From Bacteroidales bacterium (lineage in GTDB: Bacteria > Bacteroidota > Bacteroidia > Bacteroidales > P3): DNA of 39,322 bases. A program made the translations under genes and the position numbers. The notes under the pieces are model-generated. The model did not search any database and was not told the origin of the DNA. It worked only from the letters and a program-made list of their open reading frames with translations. The DNA is taken from positions 1-39,322 of the forward strand of contig JAFXXI010000020.1 in the NCBI GenBank assembly GCA_017542345.1, in the 5' to 3' direction. Positions 15,056 through 22,400 of this stretch are shown here, one piece after another. The stretch's first letter is position 1, and each line of letters begins with the position of its first letter.

Positions 15056-17028
15056 AGTTCGCCGTGATATTTACGCAATACCCACTCGGCCGCCAAGAAC
15101 AGCACAATTAACGCCAGCACCCAGCCCATCCGAAGCAGTTCGGCATAGCGGGTATGCGTGTGGATGGTGGGCTTGAGCGTCGAAAGTTGGGATTCGAGGG
15201 TTGAGAGTTGAGCAGGATAATACATTTCGCCGCCAGTGGTGGCACTAATGGTACGCAGCAGGTTATGGTCGGCCACAAGGCGTCGCTGCTCGAGATTGAG
15301 GGCTTCGACTGCAAAACTGCCCTCAGCGGTGAGGCCGTCGGGGGTGACAGCGGTATAGCGATAAAGGCCCTGTGGGAGCACAGGGAGTACCAACCGATAG
15401 CCTGTGCCATCACGGAGGAAGGCGTAGTCGGCCTTGACAGAATCACCCGTCAGGCGAAGCGACACCTCGGAGGCGTTGGTAAGTTCGTATGCCTCGTTGT
15501 AGAGCTGTGCACGGAGCACCGGAGGCTCGCCTTCGGCATAGCTGCGCTCCGCCTCAACCTGCAGTCGGTCGCGCTGGTGCTGCATGGCAGTGAAGCCTAC
15601 CAACTGCGACACCAAGCGGTCAAAACGGTCGTGGGAGCCCTGCGAAGCATAGTCAGCCAAACGCCAGCGCCATAGGCCCTCGCCCCAAATAAAGGCTCGT
15701 CTGTACTCGCCTTGCGCCGAGGCGGCAACAAGGGGCTGACGAGTGTCGATAGCACCCAGACGGGCGGTGAAGAGCGTCTGCACATCGTCGGAGAGACGTG
15801 CCTCGCCGAACGGGGCCGTCAACGGCGGCATGTGCACAATAGCATCAGCATCGGCGGCATCGAGAGAAAAGAGCGAGAAGGACTCCTGCCAAAGAGCTGT
15901 CACCTCGCTGCCCTTGTTCACCTTGGAGACTATCTCAAGGCCGGAATGCAAAGCGTTGAACCGTGGCAGGTCAGTCTGGAGTCCGATGACATAGAGGCAC
16001 GGAAGGCCCGCGGCGAACGAGATGTCGGGGCAATCTCTGGAGGGAAGGTTGTGAAGCACAGCCATGCTATAGCCCTCGTTGTTCCATTTCTTTAAGTCGG
16101 AGGTAAGGAATACGGAGACCTCGTAGTTGGGATTGCTCTCGATGGCCCGTTTGAGGGCGGCGATGTCGGGGTGCGGTGCACGGGCAAAGAGCGCCACCTT
16201 GCGGCGGGTATCTATCACATCGACGTAGAACGAGAGGTGGTTGTTAGCCTCCGTCAACTCGCCGTCGACAGGTGCAAGATTCACCGTGAAGCGTTGCAGC
16301 CCCGGCTCGTCGGCCGACAAGGTGAAAGTAAGGATTTCGCTGAAATTGTCGGAAGAATAGGTGACTTGCTGGGAGAATAGACGCCGTCCGGAGGCATCAC
16401 TGACGGCAAGTGTGGACTGATGGCCGCGCAGAAGGTCGACATTGACCGTCACCTCTACAGGGAAACGATTGCCCAGCATGGCGATACGATTGACGTTCAA
16501 GCCAGCCAGGGCAGCATCACGGCGCGGCGTGGTATCGCCGAGGGCGACAGTGTAGACGGGTGCAGTAAGCCGCTCGGCGACGGTAGCGGGATTGCTGCCG
16601 CGGTTGTATATGCCATCGGTGGCAAGCACCACAGCATCAACATCGTCGTGTGCATGGCGGAGCAGCGCTTCAGAGATGTCGGTGGCATCCTTACCACCGA
16701 ACGTCTCACGGCTGACACGGAAGTGCTTCCCCAAATCCACAGCCAGGCCATCCATCGAAAAGGATGAATCAGGACTGTTGACCAATGAGGAGGAGACGTC
16801 CTGCAACAGGAGCAGATGCGGCTGCTGGCGTTCATGTCGCGTCTGCTTCGCCACCGGCGCCAGCAACAGGAAGGCGATGGCCGACACGGCGAGGAAGCGC
16901 AGGCCTGCTAACAGCCACCGCATCGCACCGCGGAACGGACGCCGTCCGACGAAATAGAGCACCGCGGCATAGAGCGCCCCCAGCAGGAGGCAGCAAAGGG
17001 CAAGGTACCACGGATAGTCTATTATCAT
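15052..17028 (-). CDS. Membrane-anchored von Willebrand factor A-like protein
   Basis: The protein has 658 residues. Two N-terminal membrane segments lie at about 7-28 and 38-58, and one C-terminal at about 630-652. Between them, a VWA-like domain begins with DVSSS (residues 77-81), which keeps the DxSxS metal-site motif, and continues with a VVLATDGIYNRGSNP strand. The middle is beta-rich (LNVNRIAMLGNRFPVEVTV onward), followed by a Rossmann-like stretch and a further beta domain. The layout resembles BatA-like and other membrane VWA proteins of Bacteroidota, but I cannot name a specific family. Substrate and partners are unknown. An in-frame 7-base repeat at 15173-15214 encodes AQLSTLESQLSTLK before the last membrane segment. 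Spacing to the M16 gene is 18 bases; it overlaps the flippase by four. Confidence 0.65.
   Translation of the reverse strand: MIIDYPWYLALCCLLLGALYAAVLYFVGRRPFRGAMRWLLAGLRFLAVSAIAFLLLAPVAKQTRHERQQPHLLLLQDVSSSLVNSPDSSFSMDGLAVDLGKHFRVSRETFGGKDATDISEALLRHAHDDVDAVVLATDGIYNRGSNPATVAERLTAPVYTVALGDTTPRRDAALAGLNVNRIAMLGNRFPVEVTVNVDLLRGHQSTLAVSDASGRRLFSQQVTYSSDNFSEILTFTLSADEPGLQRFTVNLAPVDGELTEANNHLSFYVDVIDTRRKVALFARAPHPDIAALKRAIESNPNYEVSVFLTSDLKKWNNEGYSMAVLHNLPSRDCPDISFAAGLPCLYVIGLQTDLPRFNALHSGLEIVSKVNKGSEVTALWQESFSLFSLDAADADAIVHMPPLTAPFGEARLSDDVQTLFTARLGAIDTRQPLVAASAQGEYRRAFIWGEGLWRWRLADYASQGSHDRFDRLVSQLVGFTAMQHQRDRLQVEAERSYAEGEPPVLRAQLYNEAYELTNASEVSLRLTGDSVKADYAFLRDGTGYRLVLPVLPQGLYRYTAVTPDGLTAEGSFAVEALNLEQRRLVADHNLLRTISATTGGEMYYPAQLSTLESQLSTLKPTIHTHTRYAELLRMGWVLALIVLFLAAEWVLRKYHGEL
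15173..15214 (-). repeat. In-frame 7-base tandem repeat in the VWA gene
   Basis: Six consecutive 7-base units on the plus strand are TTGAGCG, TCGAAAG, TTGGGAT, TCGAGGG, TTGAGAG and TTGAGCA. Six units are 42 bases, so the frame is kept; they encode the periodic peptide LSTLESQLSTLK. It lies in the linker before the C-terminal membrane segment, where extra residues are likely tolerated. Confidence 0.8.
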
Positions 17029-17046
17029 CGTTCAGCGATTATAGGG

Positions 17047-18267
17047 TTAATTGCCATAGACAAGGGTGCTGAATTTGTCGCTGCCGAAGCGGTCGGCGGC
17101 CACACGCTGCAAGTCGGCGGGTGTAAGCCGCATAATGTCGGCATTCATCTCCTCAAGAGTGTCGACACGGTCGAAGTTGAGGTATGCCTTGCCGATGCTC
17201 TGCATCTCATTGCTGCCGTTGTCGTTATTGATGGCCATCTGACCGATGAACTGGCGCTGTGCCTGGCGCAATTGACGCTCTGACAGCTGTTCCCCGGCAA
17301 TACGGGAGAGCTCGTCAACAATCATACGACGGGCCTTCTCCTGGGCGTCCATATCCACTCCGGCGTAGATATAGAACAATCCCGTATCAGAGAAAGGAAC
17401 ATACTGTGACTCGATGTTGTAGCAGAAACCGTATCGCTCACGGATAGCCACATTGAGGCGCGAATTCATGGCAGGACCGCCCAAGATGTTGTTGAGCAGG
17501 GTGAAGGCTGTCTTGTCGGTATGGTAGATATCCGGAGCCTCGCATCCAATGAGCAGATGGGCCTGGTGGGTACGTCGGTGAATATGGCGCTCGAAAGACC
17601 TGAAGACCGGCTTTTGGCTACGGTCGATGGCAGTAGGATGGCTTTCGTAACCGCCAAAATATCTCTCACACATCCGCACCAGCCGCTTGAAGTCGACATC
17701 GCCAACCACACTGATCACCATACGCGAGGGGGCATAGTTGGTAGCCATCTGGAGGCGCAGGCGTTCGGGAGTGAAGTGGCGCACATTGCGCTTGCTGCCC
17801 AAAATGTTGTGTGAAAGAGGGTGTCCCTCATAGGCCAACTCCTCATACTGGTCATAGATAAGCTCCGACGGCGAATCGCTGTAGCTGTTGATTTCCTCAA
17901 TCACCACCTCCTTTTCGCGCTCAATCTCCGCCTCGGGAAACGAAGAGTGAAACAGGACGTCGGCGAAGAGCTCAAGGCAACGGCCGAGATGCTCGGCCAG
18001 CGAGGTGGCATAGACGCAAGTCTCCTCCTTGGTGGTGAATGCATTGAGCTCCCCTCCCACCCCGTCGATGCGGTTCAGAATGTGGTAAGCTTTGCGATGC
18101 TCGGTGCCTTTGAAGAGAGAGTGTTCAATGAAGTGAGCCATTCCTTCGTCGGCGCCCGACTCGTCGCGGGAGCCCACATTGATGTAGACGCCCGAGTAAA
18201 TCACACGTGACGGTGTATGACTCAAGATTATCTTTATGCCGTTGGGCAGTGTGTGGTATTTGTACAT
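17047..18267 (-). CDS. M16 family zinc metallopeptidase (insulinase/processing-peptidase type)
   Basis: The protein has 406 residues from MYKYHTLPNG. The inverted zinc motif HFIEH (residues 45-49) carries the two His ligands and the catalytic Glu; the third Glu ligand is likely in the EKEVVIEEINSYSDSPSE helix. The second half-domain (ERHIHRRTHQAHLLIG and GPAMNSRLNVAIRERYG) is typical of bacterial M16B peptidases, which cut short peptides or signal fragments. The frame is open 34 codons upstream, but that extension is His/Arg-rich and unlike the family, so the ATG at 18267 is chosen. This start overlaps the end of the upstream ligase-like gene by 34 bases in another frame. No signal peptide is seen. 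Confidence 0.9.
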   Translation of the reverse strand: MYKYHTLPNGIKIILSHTPSRVIYSGVYINVGSRDESGADEGMAHFIEHSLFKGTEHRKAYHILNRIDGVGGELNAFTTKEETCVYATSLAEHLGRCLELFADVLFHSSFPEAEIEREKEVVIEEINSYSDSPSELIYDQYEELAYEGHPLSHNILGSKRNVRHFTPERLRLQMATNYAPSRMVISVVGDVDFKRLVRMCERYFGGYESHPTAIDRSQKPVFRSFERHIHRRTHQAHLLIGCEAPDIYHTDKTAFTLLNNILGGPAMNSRLNVAIRERYGFCYNIESQYVPFSDTGLFYIYAGVDMDAQEKARRMIVDELSRIAGEQLSERQLRQAQRQFIGQMAINNDNGSNEMQSIGKAYLNFDRVDTLEEMNADIMRLTPADLQRVAADRFGSDKFSTLVYGN

Positions 18268-19775
18268 GTGTTGTCTCTGTATGCAAGGAAGTATGTGCAG
18301 AATAGTATGCCTGCTAGGGTGTCGAGGGTGTCTTCTGTGAACATGGAGATGACTATGGTGAGTAACCATGCCACCAGCAGGGGCGACTGACGCCGCAATG
18401 CGGGGCAGGCTCGTCCAAAGGCCACCATCACGAGGGCGAAGCCAACGATGCCGAGGGCGACCAACAGACCGAGATACTGGTTATGGCTGCTCATCCTGCG
18501 GCCCACCAGCTCGCTGTCATTGTCCACCAACCATTGCTGCAAGGCATCCACCGCGTCGCCCGTCCCCACACCAAACCACATATTGTCGCGCACCACAGTG
18601 GCAGAAGCGTGCCACATCTCCATCCGCTGCAGCATAGTGAATCCCGACACCGCACGCGTATGTCTGTAGAACTCGCGTTCCAGCATCAGCGTATAGACCA
18701 TCTTGCGCACGGGATTTCCGCTCTCATAGATAGGGTTTGCCACCCCACGCTCGACAGCTTCCAACTGGGCGCCCGATAACGCAGCCACCCCAGTGCTGTC
18801 CTTCGTCAATCCCAAAGCATTGAGGTATCGTATCAGCGTCGACTCCACGCTATAGCCATTCTCCGTCAGGCTGTCGTAGTCAATCCTGCTGCGCAGGTTC
18901 CACTCGGCTCGCAATTCCTGCTTGCACACATAGTTGTTCACATAGTTCCCGTTCTCTATCAGGCCATCCTGCGCATGGATATATGGGCGTCCGTTGTCGG
19001 TACAGGGACGCAGCGGTTCGGTGGCCATCGGTACCATGTGATAGTACCGGTGCACTTCGATGCCCACCGCCAGCGCAGCACCGCCCACCAGCAGCACCCA
19101 CAAAACAATGAGCGGCCAGCGGCGGTAGTACGTCAGCAGCATCGCCAGCGACACCAGCGACAGCACTACAAATGCCGTATACGAACGTATCAGTAGTAGG
19201 AAAGCAAGCATCCATACCGTCAGTACCACCGCCAGTACATGCTGCCGTCCACGGCCACTCCACGGTTTTCCGAGCATCTCACCGAAGGCAATGTATATCA
19301 GCATGCAGCAGCTGAGCGCAAAACGTATGTGTGAGATATAGGGCACTATGTCGCGGTAGGGCAAACCCGGGATAGTCATCCAGCGCACTAGCCCGATGAG
19401 CGACACCATCGTCACCGCCAACGCATAGACAAACAGCGTCATACGCCGCGCCGTACCTGTCACCGGACGGGTAGTGAGCACCACCAGCGGCACACATAGC
19501 AGCGGCAACTTGACCTGAAGCACCGACCAGCCGGCCGGTTGGTTGGATGTCCACAGCATACCGACGAGCAGTAGCAGGTATAGTGCTACGAAAGCTTGCA
19601 GCAGGCGACTTTCCTTGGCCATCTGCCACTTCTCACGCCAGCGGCCTTCCAGCAGCCAGTTGGCGCCCATCAGCACCCACACCAGGTTCGAGGCCCACAC
19701 AGATGTCACCATCGTGCCTCCCAGCAGCGCCAGCAGCACGATGTAGATAGTCCTGTGTACTTTCGCGGAGAACAT
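18234..19775 (-). CDS. O-antigen ligase/polymerase-like membrane protein
   Basis: The 513-residue protein has about 10-12 membrane segments, with a large extra-cytoplasmic loop of roughly 200 residues (VGIEVHRYYH to DNMWFGVGTGD). The loop ends in MSSHNQYLGLLVALGIVGFA, the signature around the conserved His of the Wzy/WaaL/PglL superfamily. Such proteins polymerise or transfer lipid-linked glycans in the periplasm. Ligase and polymerase cannot be told apart by reading. It begins 3 bases after the S41 protease stop. A Wzx-like flippase two genes further down the run supports a glycan-assembly role. Confidence 0.8.
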   Translation of the reverse strand: MFSAKVHRTIYIVLLALLGGTMVTSVWASNLVWVLMGANWLLEGRWREKWQMAKESRLLQAFVALYLLLLVGMLWTSNQPAGWSVLQVKLPLLCVPLVVLTTRPVTGTARRMTLFVYALAVTMVSLIGLVRWMTIPGLPYRDIVPYISHIRFALSCCMLIYIAFGEMLGKPWSGRGRQHVLAVVLTVWMLAFLLLIRSYTAFVVLSLVSLAMLLTYYRRWPLIVLWVLLVGGAALAVGIEVHRYYHMVPMATEPLRPCTDNGRPYIHAQDGLIENGNYVNNYVCKQELRAEWNLRSRIDYDSLTENGYSVESTLIRYLNALGLTKDSTGVAALSGAQLEAVERGVANPIYESGNPVRKMVYTLMLEREFYRHTRAVSGFTMLQRMEMWHASATVVRDNMWFGVGTGDAVDALQQWLVDNDSELVGRRMSSHNQYLGLLVALGIVGFALVMVAFGRACPALRRQSPLLVAWLLTIVISMFTEDTLDTLAGILFCTYFLAYRDNTCTNTTHCPTA

Positions 19776-19778
19776 GCC

Positions 19779-21395
19779 CTATTTCTTTCCCAATTCCTTG
19801 ACAGCCTGCAGCACCACCTTGTCGCTCTTCAGCGCCCCCTGTATGCGGCCCTCGTCGTAGTAGTAGCGGTTCAAAATCTCTGACTTGAGCATCTCGCACA
19901 CCTCCTCGCGGTGCTTCTGGAGATCGCCCTCTTTCTCTTTCTCCAATGCTGCCTCCATATCCTTCAGCTGTTCCGCGATGGCACCGTCGTATTTCTCCTC
20001 TTTCGCCACCTCGCGCAATTCTTTGATGACACGCTCTGTCACTGTCGAGTAGCTGAGATTCTTCTCCTTCAGGTAGCGGCAGAAGTCGGCATACATTTCG
20101 TCGCTTATCTCAAACTCGTCGGCCGGGACAATCTCCTTGTGGCTGCGGTAGTAGTCGGTGGCATAGTCAAACACCAGGAACTTCTGCGCCAGCGCCACGC
20201 CGAGATTCGACATATACTCCGGCTCCACCTCCACATCGGGCTCTATGCCGAAGCCGTCGTACACCGTGCGGCCGCCCTTGGTCTTGAAGGCCGTCTTCAG
20301 CGAGTCGGGCACCTTCACAGCGCGCCCGTTCTCGTCGCGATGACTGTAGTCGATAGCCTGTATGCAGCGCCCCGAGGGGATGTAGTATTTGCTCACGGTC
20401 ACCTTCATCTGGCTGTTATAGGCCATCGGCAGTATGTTCTGCACCAATCCCTTGCCATAGCTGCGCTGTCCAACAATGACGGCTCGATCAAGGTCCTGCA
20501 GACTGCCGCTGACAATCTCGCTGGCCGAAGCCGAGTTGTTGTCTATCAGCACCGCCACCGGTATCTCCGTGTCCTCGGGAGCCATGCGTGTGTAGCTCTT
20601 GATGTTCTTGCTGGCCACCTTGCCTTTGGTCTCCACCACCAGCGTGCCACGCGGCACCCAGATATTCACAATATCCACAGCCTCGTTCATCAAGCCGCCG
20701 CCGTTGCCGCGCAAGTCGAGCACCACGCCCTTCATGCCGGGCTTCTCTTTCTTCAGCGCCACAAAAGCCTCGCGCACATGCTTGGCGGCGTCAGTGGTAA
20801 ATTCGTCGAGCTTGATGTAGCCGTAGTCGCCCTGCACATAACCATAATATGGCACATTGGGCAGCTTTATCTCGCGGCGCTTCAGGGTGACGTCGAACTC
20901 CTTGCCGGCACGCTCCACCGTCAGTGTCACATCGGTGCCCGCTTGTCCGCGCATGGCGCTGCTCACATCAGGCGTCTTCTTCCCCTTGGTGCTCTGGCCG
21001 TCCACCGCCACAATGCGGTCGCCCGCCTTCAGGCCCGCCTCGGCGGCAGGGAGTCCCTTGTAGGGGTCGCTGATATAGATGGAATCACCGCGCTGCATGA
21101 TGAGCGCGCCCACGCCGCCATACTGTCCCAGCAGTTGCAGCTTCACATCTTCCATCTGGCTCTCGGGGAAGTAATTCGTATAGGGGTCGAGCGAGGCCAA
21201 CATGGCATCGATAGCCACCTTGATGGTCTTGCCCGGATCCACATCGTCGACATAATTCAGGTTGAGGTTCTTGTATACCGCCGAGAATATCTCCAGATTC
21301 TTGGCAATCTCAAAGCCGCGGTCCTCCTGCGCCCGCGCCGTGGGTGCACACAACAACAACGTGGCCGCCAATATAAAAAAAGTCACCTTCTTCAT
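19779..21395 (-). CDS. S41 family C-terminal processing protease (CtpA type)
   Basis: The protein has 538 residues with a signal peptide (MKKVTFFILAATLLLCAPTARA). A PDZ domain (about 85-170, GLPAAEAGLKAGDRIVAVDG) feeds the S41 catalytic core. The serine/lysine dyad is visible: NNSASASEIV with Ser290 and YGKGLVQ with Lys315, spaced as in Prc/CtpA. The C-terminal 190 residues are helical and charged and may regulate activity. These periplasmic proteases cleave misfolded proteins or murein hydrolases at their C-termini. It is the first gene of the run down to the flippase; a terminator of the upstream gene lies 58 bases before its start. Confidence 0.93.
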   Translation of the reverse strand: MKKVTFFILAATLLLCAPTARAQEDRGFEIAKNLEIFSAVYKNLNLNYVDDVDPGKTIKVAIDAMLASLDPYTNYFPESQMEDVKLQLLGQYGGVGALIMQRGDSIYISDPYKGLPAAEAGLKAGDRIVAVDGQSTKGKKTPDVSSAMRGQAGTDVTLTVERAGKEFDVTLKRREIKLPNVPYYGYVQGDYGYIKLDEFTTDAAKHVREAFVALKKEKPGMKGVVLDLRGNGGGLMNEAVDIVNIWVPRGTLVVETKGKVASKNIKSYTRMAPEDTEIPVAVLIDNNSASASEIVSGSLQDLDRAVIVGQRSYGKGLVQNILPMAYNSQMKVTVSKYYIPSGRCIQAIDYSHRDENGRAVKVPDSLKTAFKTKGGRTVYDGFGIEPDVEVEPEYMSNLGVALAQKFLVFDYATDYYRSHKEIVPADEFEISDEMYADFCRYLKEKNLSYSTVTERVIKELREVAKEEKYDGAIAEQLKDMEAALEKEKEGDLQKHREEVCEMLKSEILNRYYYDEGRIQGALKSDKVVLQAVKELGKK

Positions 21396-21452
21396 TTGTC
21401 GAGTAATTTTTTCATTTAACGTCTTTCGACGAAAAATATTGTGTGTGGAAGC

Positions 21453-21486
21453 AAAAAGTCGGCTCGCATCATGGAGCGAGCCGACT
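21453..21486 (-). terminator. Intrinsic terminator behind the lipoprotein gene
   Basis: Bases 21457-21467 and 21476-21486 form a perfect 11-base stem (AGTCGGCTCGC with its complement) around an 8-base loop. Read on the minus strand, the stem is followed by TTTTTGC, the expected U-tract. It ends transcription of the lipoprotein gene and separates it from the S41 protease gene. Confidence 0.85.
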
Positions 21487-21511
21487 GTGCATTCTGTGTT
21501 AAAAAAGGCAA

Positions 21512-22048
21512 TTAGCTGTTTCGGTGATATTGTGGCACGATGAACGGGTCGGGAAACTCCTCCCCCTCCGTATATATCAGGTCTCCGTCGCCATAGTTAT
21601 TGACACTGAACCTGGTGCTGTCACCATTCTCCCAATACAGCATTCCTGAGCCATACTGCGAATCACCACCGTTGTAAATATAGGTAAAGACCTTGACGGT
21701 ATCTGGCTCATGACGTATCAACGTGTTTCCGTCAACATTGTAACGGTCGGTCTTAAGCACACGTTTCCCGGTATTGTCGGTCTCGAAAAACAACGTGGCG
21801 GCGCATTTCATGCGATAGGCCTCTACTTCGCTCACATAGCCAAAATATGTATAATTTAATGTCCAGCTGGTGCCATACATTCTTCCGTGTTGTACCACGG
21901 GTGCCGGGGTCGGTGTTGGGGTTGTTCCGCCATCGGCAGGAGTTGTGGTAGTGTTATCGCCATCTTTGCCGCAGGACATAACAATGAGCATTGCAGCAGC
22001 CATAAAGAACAGCATCGTCAGTTTTTTGGTTTGTTTGTTCATCTTCAT
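21512..22048 (-). CDS. Small lipoprotein of unknown function
   Basis: The 178-residue protein has a lipoprotein signal peptide with the lipobox IVMSC, so Cys is lipidated near residue 26. A Thr/Pro-rich linker (TTTTPADGGTTPTPTPAP) follows and likely spans the space next to the membrane. The rest is a beta-rich domain rich in Tyr and Asp (WTLNYTYFGYVSEVEAY to FIVPQYHRNS) that may be a small lipocalin-like or beta-sandwich fold. I do not recognise the family. Start choice is between the first Met and the third residue (MKM); it does not change the product. An intrinsic terminator follows directly. Confidence 0.7.
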   Translation of the reverse strand: MKMNKQTKKLTMLFFMAAAMLIVMSCGKDGDNTTTTPADGGTTPTPTPAPVVQHGRMYGTSWTLNYTYFGYVSEVEAYRMKCAATLFFETDNTGKRVLKTDRYNVDGNTLIRHEPDTVKVFTYIYNGGDSQYGSGMLYWENGDSTRFSVNNYGDGDLIYTEGEEFPDPFIVPQYHRNS

Positions 22049-22109
22049 TAAGTTTTAATTGTTTTTTTTATGCAGTACCAACAAGAGGGGGTGAAATATG
22101 CACATAAAA

Positions 22110-22263
22110 AAGCGTGGTACTCATTTTGTCTTCATTGGTTTTCTGAGGTCTTGGACTACCTATTTCTCCCAATTACGACATACAAGCCCACGCTTGAAAG
22201 CGAGAACATCGCCGCAACCTTCTGGGAGAAATCGCTGAAAAGTGTCCAAGTTTTCAGAAAACC
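22110..22263 (+). other. Nested inverted-repeat element, possible structured RNA
   Basis: The gap 22049-22400 holds no convincing gene but a clear fold. Bases 22137-22156 pair with 22244-22263 (17 of 20 exact). Inside, 22162-22171 pair perfectly with 22223-22232 (ATTTCTCCCA), and a small hairpin (CGCT-TGAA-AGCG) sits at the top at 22191-22202. Two mismatches in the outer stem become G-U pairs only in the plus-strand transcript, which favours that strand. A second pairing, 22110-22117 (AAGCGTGG) with 22188-22195, is mutually exclusive with the nested fold and could act as a switch. The long bulged rod resembles 6S-like RNAs, but no clear promoter or terminator is seen. The region is AT-rich. 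A mobile-element remnant is an alternative. Confidence 0.4.
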
Positions 22264-22400
22264 AGATAAGCTACTTCGCTATTTTCTATTCTTTGATGTG
22301 CATATTGAAACTATGCATTGTGCTTCATAGGCATTCAGTTTTGTTAATAACCCTATTTCATAATATTATTTTACTTGCTCACACTTCTTTCCACATATCA

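Noticed and set aside
19911-21419. A 502-codon open frame on the plus strand opposite the S41 protease
   Set aside because: It is antisense to a protease with an intact active site; its translation is low in motifs and rich in His and Leu.
22070-22330. An 86-codon open frame in the gap next to the antiporter gene
   Set aside because: It spans the nested inverted repeats, has no ribosome site of note and no recognisable domain; base pairing explains the sequence better.
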